64,000 nucleotides of DNA, from assembly GCF_001027925.1 (NCBI RefSeq), contig NZ_LECT01000010.1:1-64000 (forward strand). Direction: 5' to 3'. Origin of the DNA: Rhodopirellula islandica. Lineage in GTDB: Bacteria; Planctomycetota; Planctomycetia; Pirellulales; Pirellulaceae. Below, one piece after another: positions 9,651 to 18,555 of the stretch (position 1 is the stretch's first letter; the number at the start of each line of letters is the position of its first letter). A model generated the notes under the pieces. It was not told the origin of the DNA, searched no databases, and worked only from the letters and a program-made list of their open reading frames with translations. The translations under genes were made by a program, and so were the position numbers.

Positions 9651-10134
9651 GATGCCCCCTCACCCTAACCCTCTCCCCCATGAAGCATGTGGGAGAGGGG
9701 ACAAGAGCAACGCCTCCTGTCACCCTTTCAGGGCTTTGGTGCTGCTCGCGATTTCGAATCCACGGGCTCGCGCCCGTGGCGACAACCTGCCGTCCCGTTG
9801 GGACTGAGATAGCCACGAAGTGGCGACAGGTTGTAGCCGTCGGCGTGAGCCGAAGGAAATCGTTGTGATGCCCCCTGACCCTCGCCCTCTCCCCCATGAA
9901 GCATGTGGGAGAGGGGACAAGAGCGACGCCTCCTGTCACCCTTTCAGGGCTTTGGTGTTGCTCGCGATTTCGAATCCACGGGCTCGCGCCCGTGGCGACA
10001 ACCTGCCGTCCCGTTGGGACTGAGATAGCCACGAAGTGGCGACAGGTTGTAGCCGTCGGCGTGAGCCGAAGGAAATCGTTGTGATGCCCCCTCACCCTCG
10101 CCCTCGCCCCAATGAAGCATGTGGGAGAGGGGAC
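9651..10134. repeat. Tandem 216-bp repeats, two and a quarter copies
   Basis: Two nearly identical units (9651-9866 and 9867-10082) and a partial third (10083-10134) start with GATGCCCCCTCACCCT. Each contains a palindrome (CTCTCCCCCATG...CATGTGGGAGAG), a CACGGGCTCGCGCCCGTGG palindrome, GTCCCGTTGGGAC, AGCCACGAAGTGGCGACAGG and CCGTCGGCGTGAGCCGAAGG. The last three are also modules of the cassettes flanking the transposase at 17-18.5 kb. The array lies between two convergent genes. Open frames of 62 and 230 residues across it are repeat artefacts. Confidence 0.92.
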
Positions 10135-10150
10135 CTGCGCTTTCTCGGCT

Positions 10151-12811
10151 TCATTCCTTGTTCGCGTCGTCCTTGTTCGAGGGTGCGTCGTTGAGGCCCT
10201 CCGAATCAGCCGCTTCCTGTTTTCGGAACGCTTCGAACTCGTCTCGCATCTTTTCGGTCTCCTTGCGGAGTTCGGCGAGTGACTTTCGCAATTCGACGAC
10301 CTCGGCCGGGGCGGCGGGCGCTGTCTCATTCAGGCTCTTGATCGCTCGATCGGCAGACTGTTTGATGCGGTCATTGGACGAACCAGCGTAGGAATCCAAG
10401 ATCGCACTGGCACGTCGATCCCCTAGCGATCCCAACGCTCCGATCATGGCGGCTTGAACCGTGGTCTTGGGATGGTCCAGTTGCGACACGAGGTAGTCAA
10501 AGCACTCCGCTTCCATTTCAGTGCCCTTGCTGAGTTTCGCCAGGGTGCTGACGGCGCGAGACATCCCGCGTGAATTCATGTCGCCACCACGTGCCTGCAT
10601 CATTTCCAGCAGCGGAGCCGCGTAATACGGATCGTTCTGGCGGCCCATTGCACTGATGGCGGCCAACGCCAATTCGTCTTGGAACGACTCGACGTTCAGT
10701 AGCTCGACCAACTTCGCTTGGGTCGTTTCGCCATGGAACTTTGCGAGGGCTGCGACCGCAGAGGCTTGGATCGCCGGGTTGGTTTCTGTTTCCAAAACCA
10801 ACATCGCGGTTTCCAGCGTGCCGGGTTCAAAGGGCCGCAGCATGGCACCGACCACTTCCGAGCGAACGCGAGCATCGCTTTGATCTTTCCAGCTTGCTCG
10901 GAGAACCTCGTAGGCTTCGTCCGATTCATGGTCGGCCAACGCTTTCGCAGCCGCGATGCGAACTCCAAAGAACGCGTCTTCGTTCAGCCGCTTCGACAGC
11001 AGTTCGACCGAGGCCTTGGTCTTCCGCTTGGCCAGGGAAGCGACAGCCAGCAAACGTCCCATCATGTCGTCTTCGCGTTCGACCTGCGCGGCGATCAATT
11101 CATTGGATTTGTCGAACTCCACCTCCGCGAGCACGGTGTACTCCGGATCAAAGCGAACGATCGATGGCTGGGCAGGCAAGGCGACGTAGAAGTCTTCCTC
11201 CTCTTCCTGAACCAGAATTTCATGGTCGATGACTTGGTCGCCAACCACGAACCGCAGCTTGGTCGGGAATTGGTACAGCAACACATCGTCGCTGATCGGC
11301 TGGGTTTGACGAATCGTGACTTTCGCCAGTTTCTGCTGGGGCGTCCAGCGATAGGTGATTTTCAGGTCGGGGTGTCGAGGGTGATAGATCCACTGGTCGA
11401 AAAATCGATCCATCGGGCGACCGGATTGTTCCTCGATGACTTGCCGAAGATCATCCGACACGACGCTGGTCAGCCCATGCTTTTCCAAGTAGGTGCGGAT
11501 GCACTGACGATACAGGTCTTCGCCGAGCTGGCTCCGCAACATGTGCAGCACCCAAGCACCCTTGGGGTAGGCCCGGTAATCAAACTGCTGCATCGGGTCG
11601 GTGTATTCCTTGTAGACAATCGGCTTGGTGTCCTTGTCGTTCGTCAAGATCCGACCGGTCGCATCGTTGTGCAAGCGATACAACATCGCGTCACGACCGA
11701 ACTTGTGGCCTTCGTAGAGGTGCGTGTAGTAGGTTGCGAAGCCTTCGTTCAACCACAGATGGCTCCAATCCTTGCACGTCACGTAATCGCCAAACCACTG
11801 GTGGGCCATTTCGTGTGCGTCGAGGGAACGTGTCGACCGGATGTTTTCCGTCGCCTTGGAAAAGATGGTGCCGTCGGTCAGCGTCGTCATCGTCGTGTTT
11901 TCCATGCCTCCCGCGGTGAAGTCCGCGATGGTCACTTGATCGTATTTGACCCAAGGGAAAGGCATGCCGATCTCTTCTTCAAAGAACGCCATGATGTCAG
12001 GGGTGTCCACGAAACTGTTCGGGGCGTGTTCGGCCAAAGTGGGTTGGGTGTAGAAACCCAAGGGGACATTGCGATGTTGTTTTTCAAACTTGGTCAGATG
12101 CCCGGCGACCAAGCACATGAGGTAGTTGACATGCGGTTTCTCTTGCAGCCATCGAACCGCCTTCAACCCCGACGCATCGATTTGTTCGCCCATCCGTTTG
12201 CCATTGCTGAGCACGGTCATGTCGGCTGGAACGTGGCAGATGATTTCCGTTGACGATCGCTCGTTGGGGTAATCAAAACACGGGAACCAATGCCGGGCTT
12301 CGTGGGCTTCCCCCTGGGTCCAAATGTGAGCGTCCGACTCCGGATAGCCCATGTCAGCGGTCCGGAAATAAAGCCCCGCATTGGGCTGGGCGGAGTAATC
12401 GATCTCAACGCGAAACTCTTTGCCAACCGGCAACGGCGTTTCAAAAGCGATCTGCAGGCTATCGCGTGTGGAAACAAAGTCAGCCACCGTGCCGCCGTCA
12501 CATCGAACTTCTTTGATCTGCAGGTCGATCGCATCCAACCGCAACACGGAGACAGGTTTGGCGATCGGTTTCGCTGTGATCGAGCTGGTCCCCGAGACCG
12601 TTTTGGCTTCCCAATCCGGCGTCACATCCAGTTTGATATGCAGCACGTCGACTTGTCGGACCGGTGCGTATTGGTACCGCCCCGTCAGCGTGAGCCCCAG
12701 CGGCAAACGAGCTTGTGCGTGAGCCTCGGCACAGTATCGGCAGATCACTTCTTCGGCATGGATCTGGCCAGCCCCGATCAGCAGCCCCAGAATAGTCAGC
12801 AGCGTTTTCAT
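10151..12811 (-). CDS. M1 family zinc aminopeptidase with HEAT-like tail
   Basis: An 886-residue protein with a signal peptide (residues 1-19). The M1 catalytic core has the exopeptidase motif GGMEN (301-305) and the zinc site HEMAHQWFGD with the second-shell glutamate NEGFATYY (H333, H337, E356). After a beta-domain, residues ~590-830 form helical repeats resembling HEAT repeats (for example DARVRSEVVGAML and KTTVQAAMIGALGSLGDRRA). The last ~60 residues are a charged coiled-coil. The expected activity is removal of N-terminal amino acids from peptides in the periplasm. The HEAT-like tail is an addition found in many planctomycete and myxobacterial members. The final ~13 residues are acidic and probably disordered. 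Confidence 0.95.
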   Translation of the reverse strand: MKTLLTILGLLIGAGQIHAEEVICRYCAEAHAQARLPLGLTLTGRYQYAPVRQVDVLHIKLDVTPDWEAKTVSGTSSITAKPIAKPVSVLRLDAIDLQIKEVRCDGGTVADFVSTRDSLQIAFETPLPVGKEFRVEIDYSAQPNAGLYFRTADMGYPESDAHIWTQGEAHEARHWFPCFDYPNERSSTEIICHVPADMTVLSNGKRMGEQIDASGLKAVRWLQEKPHVNYLMCLVAGHLTKFEKQHRNVPLGFYTQPTLAEHAPNSFVDTPDIMAFFEEEIGMPFPWVKYDQVTIADFTAGGMENTTMTTLTDGTIFSKATENIRSTRSLDAHEMAHQWFGDYVTCKDWSHLWLNEGFATYYTHLYEGHKFGRDAMLYRLHNDATGRILTNDKDTKPIVYKEYTDPMQQFDYRAYPKGAWVLHMLRSQLGEDLYRQCIRTYLEKHGLTSVVSDDLRQVIEEQSGRPMDRFFDQWIYHPRHPDLKITYRWTPQQKLAKVTIRQTQPISDDVLLYQFPTKLRFVVGDQVIDHEILVQEEEEDFYVALPAQPSIVRFDPEYTVLAEVEFDKSNELIAAQVEREDDMMGRLLAVASLAKRKTKASVELLSKRLNEDAFFGVRIAAAKALADHESDEAYEVLRASWKDQSDARVRSEVVGAMLRPFEPGTLETAMLVLETETNPAIQASAVAALAKFHGETTQAKLVELLNVESFQDELALAAISAMGRQNDPYYAAPLLEMMQARGGDMNSRGMSRAVSTLAKLSKGTEMEAECFDYLVSQLDHPKTTVQAAMIGALGSLGDRRASAILDSYAGSSNDRIKQSADRAIKSLNETAPAAPAEVVELRKSLAELRKETEKMRDEFEAFRKQEAADSEGLNDAPSNKDDANKE

Positions 12812-13496
12812 ATCGTGATTTCAGTGAGATCAAGAGAAAGAATGGCAGGTTGTGCTTCTAGAGTAACCAACGGCGAGCAGGGCTTCATCACTCACTCGCG
12901 TCAATCGGATGAGGCGAATCATCGCGATCGAGTCAGCACTAGGCACCGGATTCCCCCACGGTGGTGTCGCAAGAGGATTGATGACGTGATGCAGCCGAAG
13001 CTCGGGAAAACTCTTTCCAACCGGCGGAGGTAAACGGCGGTCCGATTCGGATGCTCCTCGTACCGGTATAGAAAAGAACCGCCAGTGCGGATGCAAGGCC
13101 TGGGGGTCTGTCAGGACTTGTTTTTAGGGTAGTGGACGAGGCCACGAGTCCTGAACTGGCGTCGAATCCAAGGACTCGTGGCCTCGTCCACTACGATCAA
13201 CCCTAACTTTTAGCTGTGACAGACCACGAGGGGGACTTGACAGGGTGGTTGAAGCAGATGCCCTTCCGAAGCGGGTAGTGCGGCTTTCAAACACCTTGCT
13301 TGTCACTTCTTGCGAATCCTGCCCGCCCAGGAGGTCGTGCAGTTTTATTTCACTTTCCTTTGGGAGGGTGAAATGCTGTCCATGCAACGCATAAGCCCCC
13401 CGCCTAAAAGCGGGCTCAAAGAACGGCGCGACCTCAACAGAGGAATGGATTCGTTGCCTCATCCACTACGAAATGCTGGCAACAGGCACACGTGAT
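12812..13496. other. Intergenic region with a large hairpin and repeat fragments
   Basis: No convincing gene. Positions 13129-13194 form a hairpin (annotated separately). Downstream sequence around 13440-13485 repeats part of that arm (CCTCATCCACTACGA). A 112-residue minus-strand frame (13124-13462) runs through the repeat and is not believed. The promoter of the M1 peptidase gene should lie near 12812-12900. Confidence 0.6.
13129..13194. repeat. Perfect inverted repeat, 24-bp arms
   Basis: Arms 13129-13152 (GTAGTGGACGAGGCCACGAG...) and 13171-13194 are exact reverse complements, separated by an 18-base loop. Beyond the arms, TTAGGG on the left pairs with CCCTAA on the right after a 6-base asymmetry. 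Either strand could fold into a very stable hairpin. It could be a mobile-element remnant or a bidirectional transcription end for the convergent region. No T-run follows, so a classic terminator is not supported. Confidence 0.9.
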
Positions 13497-14864
13497 CTAC
13501 TCCGACACCAACCAGGTTTCAATTGCCTGAAGAGCCGCTTCGGGTGTTCGGTGGGTCAGTGGGAAGCCACCGTAGAAGGCTTGCAGGTTGGCACCCGCTG
13601 CGAACAGTTCTTCCAGCTCACGGCGGCATTGATCGGCGTCGTCAAAGTAGATGCGATCACCAAGACGAAAGTAAGACTCGACCACGCCGAATCGGACGGG
13701 TTCCGTTTGGCTGGCTTGGCGGATTTGTTGGATGAGTTTTTGCAGGTTGAATTTGGCTCCGCCTTGGTTGTCCATCGTGAACCCAGGGGTTGAGTAGGGA
13801 TTCACGGCGGTCCAGATTGGCGGACGCGTTGTGCTGGCGGGTTTGACGGTCGCCAACGCGACGATGTGCGTGTAGACACGATCGGAAGGCAGGCCTCGTT
13901 CATGGCATGTCCGAGCCAATGTTTCCATGTAATCGTGAATCGCCAGGTAACACAGTTGACGAAATTTCTCGTCCCTCGAAATCCCTTCTTGCTTCGCAGC
14001 CTTCACCAAGCGTTCTTCGTCCCAGCCGCGCCAGTGCAAGGACGCGTTCCCAAGCTGCTTGCCGAGGAACGAGCGGTCCATTTCAATGCCCTTGGCAGAA
14101 CGCGGGGCCTCCGCTCGCACCACGCCGTTTTCGCGATCGATCAGATGCTGCAAGAGTGGATCGCTGAAGTCAGGGAGATGGGCTTCCCAAGCAACATTGA
14201 TGCCGGCGAAAAGATGCTCTCGGTTCTCGCTTCGCCATCGTTTCAACCGAGCGACCAACGGCGAAAGCACGCCTTCGTCCAGTTGCGATGAAGCGAAGTC
14301 TGCCAACGCTGGTGAACCGAAAGCGGGAATCGCCGGAGCGGGTGAGCACCATGGCCCCCAGTTGAACCAAGGACGCGGGATGCGATCGGGTAGCTCGTCG
14401 CCCACCGGAAAACGATCCCACTCGCGCATCTCAGGATGTTGCCAAAAGAGAGCGGCGGGCTGGTCCCCTGCTGGCAACGTGTCGTCTGCTCCCCATCCAT
14501 AACAGGAATCGAGATGCAAGAAGACGGGGATGCCGGTGCGTTCCGCAAGATCCAGTGCCTGTTCAACGTCTTTTCGAATCACATCGGAGGAGCGTGAAAG
14601 GATGCGAAGTTGCTGGACACCATAAGCCACCATCCGTTTCGAGGAGGCTGGCATCGGGTCGAATCGACGTGCCATCGAGCGAACATTGGCCTCGACATCT
14701 CGACCGGGGCCTTGGTCCGGCCCACCGCCTTCCAGAACGATGTACTGGATGTCAGCGGCCGACGATTCCGCCGCGTTCGAAACGGCACACGCTAGCAGCA
14801 ACACCCCAAGCGTTCGCGCCGCCAACCAGCTGGCGTTCCCAATCCAATTCGTTATTTCATGCAT
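13497..14864 (-). CDS. Secreted TIM-barrel-like protein of unknown function
   Basis: A 455-residue protein with a signal peptide (about residues 1-37, hydrophobic [16 protein letters not shown]). I do not recognise a named family. The pattern of strand-end motifs ([41 protein letters not shown]) resembles a clan GH-A (beta/alpha)8 glycosidase. The glutamates in AWEAH and VVES sit roughly where acid/base and nucleophile would be expected, but this is inference. It has many aromatic residues in the first half (WFNWGPW), as in carbohydrate-binding enzymes. No operon partner is evident: the M1 peptidase gene is 685 bases further downstream and the next gene upstream is 331 bases away. Confidence 0.85.
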   Translation of the reverse strand: MHEITNWIGNASWLAARTLGVLLLACAVSNAAESSAADIQYIVLEGGGPDQGPGRDVEANVRSMARRFDPMPASSKRMVAYGVQQLRILSRSSDVIRKDVEQALDLAERTGIPVFLHLDSCYGWGADDTLPAGDQPAALFWQHPEMREWDRFPVGDELPDRIPRPWFNWGPWCSPAPAIPAFGSPALADFASSQLDEGVLSPLVARLKRWRSENREHLFAGINVAWEAHLPDFSDPLLQHLIDRENGVVRAEAPRSAKGIEMDRSFLGKQLGNASLHWRGWDEERLVKAAKQEGISRDEKFRQLCYLAIHDYMETLARTCHERGLPSDRVYTHIVALATVKPASTTRPPIWTAVNPYSTPGFTMDNQGGAKFNLQKLIQQIRQASQTEPVRFGVVESYFRLGDRIYFDDADQCRRELEELFAAGANLQAFYGGFPLTHRTPEAALQAIETWLVSE

Positions 14865-15195
14865 GCCCCAATGCTAGTCAGAGGCGATCACCCGTGGTAG
14901 TCAGCCACAGGCAGTCCCTGGACTGATGAAGATGAAATCAACCAGGCGGTTTGGGCGGTTTCCGACGAATGGTATTGATACGGCGTTTGTCGCTATTGAA
15001 AAAGTTAAAGTGCAAATTGACAATTGTAAAATGCCGGAATGCCGGAATGCCGGAATGCGAGGATGAAATCGCATCAATTTGCATTTTTCAATTGTCAATT
15101 TAACTTTTTCAATGAGTTGCATTCGGTTCGCACACTTACCATCCTGCCAACATTTTTATCAGCCCAGGCAGTCCCCCTGAGGTCAAAGATGATCG
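14865..15195. other. Intergenic region containing an AT-rich hairpin
   Basis: Apart from the inverted repeat at 14995-15113, nothing is recognised. The region lies downstream of the DUF1080 gene stop and upstream of the TIM-barrel gene start, so it should include a promoter for the latter. Confidence 0.5.
14995..15113. repeat. AT-rich inverted repeat with a 3x 8-bp repeat in the loop
   Basis: The outer arms ATTGAAAAAGTTAAA (14995-15009) and TTTAACTTTTTCAAT (15099-15113) are exact complements. Inner arms continue with AAATTGACAATTG / CAATTGTCAATTT after a 5-base bulge (GTGCA) on the left. The loop contains ATGCCGGA three times in a row (15031-15054). Base composition differs strongly from the GC-rich surroundings, as expected for a miniature mobile element or its relic. 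Confidence 0.85.
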
Positions 15196-15960
15196 TCACT
15201 TCGTCTTCGTGTCTGTTTTTTCGACCAGCCAGATGTTTCGGAATTTCACTTTGGAACCATGTTCCTGCAGCACGATCGGCGAGGTTGGTTCCTCGGGGAA
15301 AGCGGCGTACTTGTTGCGACGCAGCGACAATTTGAAGTCATCGTGAATCAACTTTCCATTGAGCCGCACGGTGACACGCGCGGCACCGTTTTCCGTCATG
15401 AAGCCGTTCTTGCCGATCTCGGCGGCTTGGTATTCCAGGTCCACCGTTTGCCACTCGCCGGGGCCGAGTGCAGCGTTCACGTCAGGGGCCCGGATTTGAT
15501 AGATCGCGCCGCAGTCACCCAGGCCGGGGCGTTCTTTGTCGGCGCTGTGGAGGACTTGCAGCTCGTACAACGGGCCGAAGAAGATTCCGCTGTTCCCGCT
15601 GCCTTTCTCGGGCAATTGAAACTCCAGGTGCAATCGATAGTCGCCGAACGTTTGCTTCGTGCAAAGAAACTGCTTGCGTCGCTTGCCATCCAATTCAAAC
15701 GCGATTTCCATCGCATCGCTGTCCACCATTTTCCATTGCACTTCCTGTTGATCGTCTTTGGGATTGATCCATTGCCAAGAGAACGGTTTCCAGGCATCAA
15801 ACCCCGAACCGTCGAACAGCACGACGGCGCCCGCAGGTGGTTCTTGTCCCAGTGTTGATGTGGAGGTGCTGTCCGAGGAAACCGCCGATCCAGTTGCGGC
15901 CATGAGGATACCGCTCAACAGAAACAAACGAACAAACATGCTTCTTGAAATCATCTTCAT
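15196..15960 (-). CDS. DUF1080 (3-keto-disaccharide hydrolase-like) secreted protein
   Basis: A 254-residue protein with a signal peptide. The DUF1080 domain (jelly-roll, concanavalin-like) starts with VVLFDGSGFDAWKP and contains the typical GNSGIFFGP block and a C-terminal IVLQEHGSKVKFRNIWL segment. Some DUF1080 proteins hydrolyse 3-keto-glycosides; others are uncharacterised. The ATG at 15960 is preferred because CAAGGAC lies just upstream and the resulting signal peptide (MKMISRSMFVRLFLLSGIL) is well formed; a longer frame starts 17 codons earlier. It follows the beta-propeller gene by 51 bases on the same strand, so the two probably form an operon for extracytoplasmic sugar handling. Confidence 0.92.
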   Translation of the reverse strand: MKMISRSMFVRLFLLSGILMAATGSAVSSDSTSTSTLGQEPPAGAVVLFDGSGFDAWKPFSWQWINPKDDQQEVQWKMVDSDAMEIAFELDGKRRKQFLCTKQTFGDYRLHLEFQLPEKGSGNSGIFFGPLYELQVLHSADKERPGLGDCGAIYQIRAPDVNAALGPGEWQTVDLEYQAAEIGKNGFMTENGAARVTVRLNGKLIHDDFKLSLRRNKYAAFPEEPTSPIVLQEHGSKVKFRNIWLVEKTDTKTK

Positions 15961-16011
15961 GTCCTTGAGAGGTGTGATCTCTACGGTCAACGTTTCATTG
16001 GCAAACCTCAC

Positions 16012-16962
16012 TCATTTGAGGATGGGGCCGGCGATTTTTTCCCCGTTGGTGGTGAGAAGCTGGAAGTGGTGGACGCCGACCTTTTGGCCGTCGCGGTAGG
16101 TCCACACGACTTGTTTGTCTCGTGTCACTTCCATGAGTTTGGGTGCGTCCACGTCGGCTCGGCCGCCCGCGTAGCTGGTGATGACGACGTTCCCATTGGG
16201 TAAGACTTGGGCCCCGCAGGGGTCCTGCAACCATGCACCGGGAAGGTCTTCGTTGGTCAACGTCCAGATGACTTTGCCACTGGCGTCGAAGTCAACGACT
16301 CGGTTCCCGTTCGTGCAGCAGACCAGGGTTTTGCCGTCACCGTGACGGATCGCGGTGAAAGGCCACGAGTGAATCTTGTGCTCGGAATCGCCAGGCACGG
16401 TCGTGTCCAGTTTGCCGAGAAGCTTGCCCTTGTCGTCGTAGTGAAAGACGGCGAAGTCCAAGAGGTGAGGCACCAGGTAGGTTCCATCGGAAAGCTTGCG
16501 AGCCATCCGAGTCTGCATGTGATGGTTCTTCTTCTGGCAGGCCAGCGGGAACTCCAAAATCACTTCGCCGGTGGAGCTGAGTTCCAGCAACCGGGGCTGG
16601 TCGCCTGCTTCCGTGATCACAAACGTGCCATCCTCGGTTGGATGAGCGCTGTTGACCTCGCTCTGGGTGCCTTTCCAGATCAGGGTTTCTTTCCCGTCAG
16701 GAGCGATGCGGACGACTGCCCCACCTCGGTGACGTTTGGATTTGTTCAACGTCAAAATGATCGTGCCATCGTCGAGCACATAACCATCGCGTGAAGCGGA
16801 TGGGTACGTCCAACTTGCCTTGCCGTCGGCGCCCATCAGGTAGGTCTTTTGACCGCAAGCAAGGAAGCTGTGGGTGATGTCCTGAGCCTTGGCAGCGTTG
16901 CCAGCGACGGAGCAACCGAGCACGCAGCACAGGAGTGCGATCAATCGATGGGGATGGTTCAT
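16012..16962 (-). CDS. Secreted PQQ-like beta-propeller protein
   Basis: A 316-residue protein with a signal peptide (residues 1-26, ending near GNAAKA). The remainder is built of WD/PQQ-like repeats, each with a turn such as GADGKASWTYP, APDGKETLIW, SSTGEVILEF and DASGKVIWTL, as expected for a beta-propeller. No catalytic residues can be assigned. Related proteins in planctomycetes are annotated as beta-propeller domain proteins and occur beside sugar-acting enzymes. It is first of a two-gene unit with the DUF1080 gene. Confidence 0.88.
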   Translation of the reverse strand: MNHPHRLIALLCCVLGCSVAGNAAKAQDITHSFLACGQKTYLMGADGKASWTYPSASRDGYVLDDGTIILTLNKSKRHRGGAVVRIAPDGKETLIWKGTQSEVNSAHPTEDGTFVITEAGDQPRLLELSSTGEVILEFPLACQKKNHHMQTRMARKLSDGTYLVPHLLDFAVFHYDDKGKLLGKLDTTVPGDSEHKIHSWPFTAIRHGDGKTLVCCTNGNRVVDFDASGKVIWTLTNEDLPGAWLQDPCGAQVLPNGNVVITSYAGGRADVDAPKLMEVTRDKQVVWTYRDGQKVGVHHFQLLTTNGEKIAGPILK

Positions 16963-17139
16963 GTGGGTTCAATCGAGGGAGAGGGTTTGGCGGGAGGACG
17001 CTTCCGAGAACAGCGGCAGGCGAAGGAACAGGTCGCGATCGTCCCCTGCAGGCCAGTCAAACGCCAAGCATCGAAAGCCCACCAGTCTATCCCAGACAAA
17101 CGCCCCAAGTGGCTCTCAAACCAAATTCTCGCGGAGGAG
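16963..17139. other. Upstream region of the propeller/DUF1080 operon
   Basis: This interval precedes the propeller gene on the minus strand and should carry its promoter. No motif or gene is recognised before the palindromic cassettes begin near 17140. Confidence 0.4.
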
Positions 17140-17700
17140 CGTTTCATCGTGTTGTCCCGTTGGGACTGGGCGTGCAAGCACCAGCCACGAAGTGGCGACC
17201 GGTTGCCCGAGCGCGCACCAGCCACGAAGTGGTGACAGGATGTAGCCATTGGCGTGAGCCAATGGATATCGCGACAAGCGATATGGCGAAGTCCCGAAGG
17301 GACGGCAGGTCGTACCATCCTGTCGTCCCGTTGGGACTTGGCGCGGTGCGTGGGGGCCTTGGGTCCACGAGCTGACGCTCGTGGCTACATCCTGTCGTCC
17401 CGTTGGGACTGGACGTGCGAGCACCAGCCACGAAGTGGCGACAGGATGTAGCCATTGGCGTGAGCCAATGGATATCGCGACAAGCGATATGGCGAAGTCC
17501 CGAAGGGACGGCAGGTCGTGCCATCCTGTCGTCCCGTTGGGACTTGGCGCGGTGCGTGGGGGCCTTGGGTCCACGAGCTGACGCTCGTGGCTACAACCTG
17601 TCGTCCCGTTGGGACTGAGGAAGGACGCGCCGTGGCGACGTGTTGCACGAGCGAGCGCGCACCAGCCACGACGTGGCGATAGGATGGAGGCATCGGCCTC
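17140..17700. repeat. REP-like palindrome cassettes, left of the transposase
   Basis: Two ~206-bp cassettes occur in tandem (TGTAGCCATTGGCG begins at 17241 and 17447). Each is a string of short palindromes: CCACGAAGTGG, CCATTGGCGTGAGCCAATGG, ATATCGCGACAAGCGATAT, TCCCGAAGGGA, GTCCCGTTGGGAC and CCACGAGCTGACGCTCGTGG. The CCACGA(A/C)GTGG and GTCCCGTTGGGAC units also appear outside the full cassettes, up to about 17670. These look like REP/BIME-type substrates of the adjacent transposase. Long open frames crossing this region in several phases are artefacts. Confidence 0.92.
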
Positions 17701-17737
17701 AGCCCGTGGATCCCCCTGTCAGACAAGAAGGTTGGTC

Positions 17738-18202
17738 ATGTCGACGTTCACGAATCTGTTGTTCCATCTGATCTACAGCACGAAGTATCGCAAGCCTGCG
17801 ATTCGGTCCGAATGGCAGGATGAACTGCATGGGTACATGGGCGGGATTGTCCGGGACCAGAAAGGGACGTTGCTGAGGATTGGCGGCGTCGACGATCACA
17901 TTCACATGCTCGCGAAATTGAGCCCCACCATCGCCATCTCGGACGTGTTGCGCACGATCAAATCGAATTCGTCGAAATGGATCAACGAGCGATCGGACGT
18001 CCACCGAAAATTTGAATGGCAATCCGGGTACGCCGCGTTTTCCGTCAGTGAATCTCAAGCCCCAGCCGTCGCCGACTACATCGCGAATCAGGCGGACCAT
18101 CATCGCAAGAAAACGTTCGAAGACGAGTTCCTCTCGATCTTGAAGCGGCACCGCATCGAATACGACCCACGGTATGTTTTCGAACGCGAAATCATCGCGT
18201 GA
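17738..18202 (+). CDS. tnpA: IS200/IS605-type (REP-associated) tyrosine transposase
   Basis: A 154-residue single-domain Y1 transposase. It has the HUH motif as HIH (DDHIHML, near residue 50) and a likely catalytic tyrosine in WQSGYAAFS. LLFHLIYSTKYR at the N-terminus and the C-terminal LKRHRIEYDPRYVFE are typical of the Y1_Tnp family. Family enzymes cut and join single-stranded DNA at hairpins. The start at 17738 has AGAAGG 6 bases upstream, while a longer frame begins inside the repeats. No companion TnpB is present. Repeat cassettes on both sides, made of palindromes, match the arrangement of RAYT (REP-associated) transposases. Confidence 0.93.
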   Translation: MSTFTNLLFHLIYSTKYRKPAIRSEWQDELHGYMGGIVRDQKGTLLRIGGVDDHIHMLAKLSPTIAISDVLRTIKSNSSKWINERSDVHRKFEWQSGYAAFSVSESQAPAVADYIANQADHHRKKTFEDEFLSILKRHRIEYDPRYVFEREIIA

Positions 18203-18207
18203 TCTGT

Positions 18208-18480
18208 TCGCCGGCCCAGCCACGACGTGGCGACAGGTTGTCGCCATTGGCGCGAGCCAATGGATATTGGGCGAAGCGAGATGGCAGAGTCCCGAAGGGA
18301 CGGCAGGTCGTACCATCCTGTCGCCCCGTTGGGGCTTGGCGCGGTGGGTGGGGGTCCTTGGGTCCACGAGCTGACGCTCGTGGCTACAGCCTGTCGTCCC
18401 GTTGGGACTGAGGGAGGACGCGACGTGGCGACGTGTTGCCCGAGCGGGCACCAGCCACGACGTGGCCGCGGATTGTGGCA
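18208..18480. repeat. REP-like palindrome cassette, right of the transposase
   Basis: A third copy of the ~206-bp cassette in the same orientation as the two on the left, with diverged variants: CCACGACGTGG for CCACGAAGTGG, CCATTGGCGCGAGCCAATGG, GCCCCGTTGGGGC for GTCCCGTTGGGAC, followed by an unchanged GTCCCGTTGGGAC. The paired changes keep both arms complementary (for example GTCCCG/GGGAC to GCCCCG/GGGGC), which suggests selection for the hairpin rather than for the sequence. Confidence 0.9.
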
Positions 18481-18555
18481 TTGGCGTGGTTGCGGTGGGT
18501 GTGGCACACTGGGCATTGTGCACACCACCCTCGGATGATCGGAGAACCACGCGTC

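Noticed and set aside
10718-12253. A 511-residue plus-strand open frame
   Set aside because: Antisense to the M1 aminopeptidase gene with its intact zinc site; a codon-bias shadow.
13129-13194. Hairpin considered as an intrinsic terminator
   Set aside because: No T-run follows the stem on either strand, unlike the clear terminator at 36403-36444.
13124-13462. A 112-residue minus-strand open frame in the 12.8-13.5 kb gap
   Set aside because: It runs through the 24-bp hairpin and repeat fragments and has no protein-like features.
17140-17640. Possible CRISPR array
   Set aside because: Units are different palindromes of varying length without constant repeat and spacer sizes, and no cas genes are present; they fit REP-like cassettes instead.
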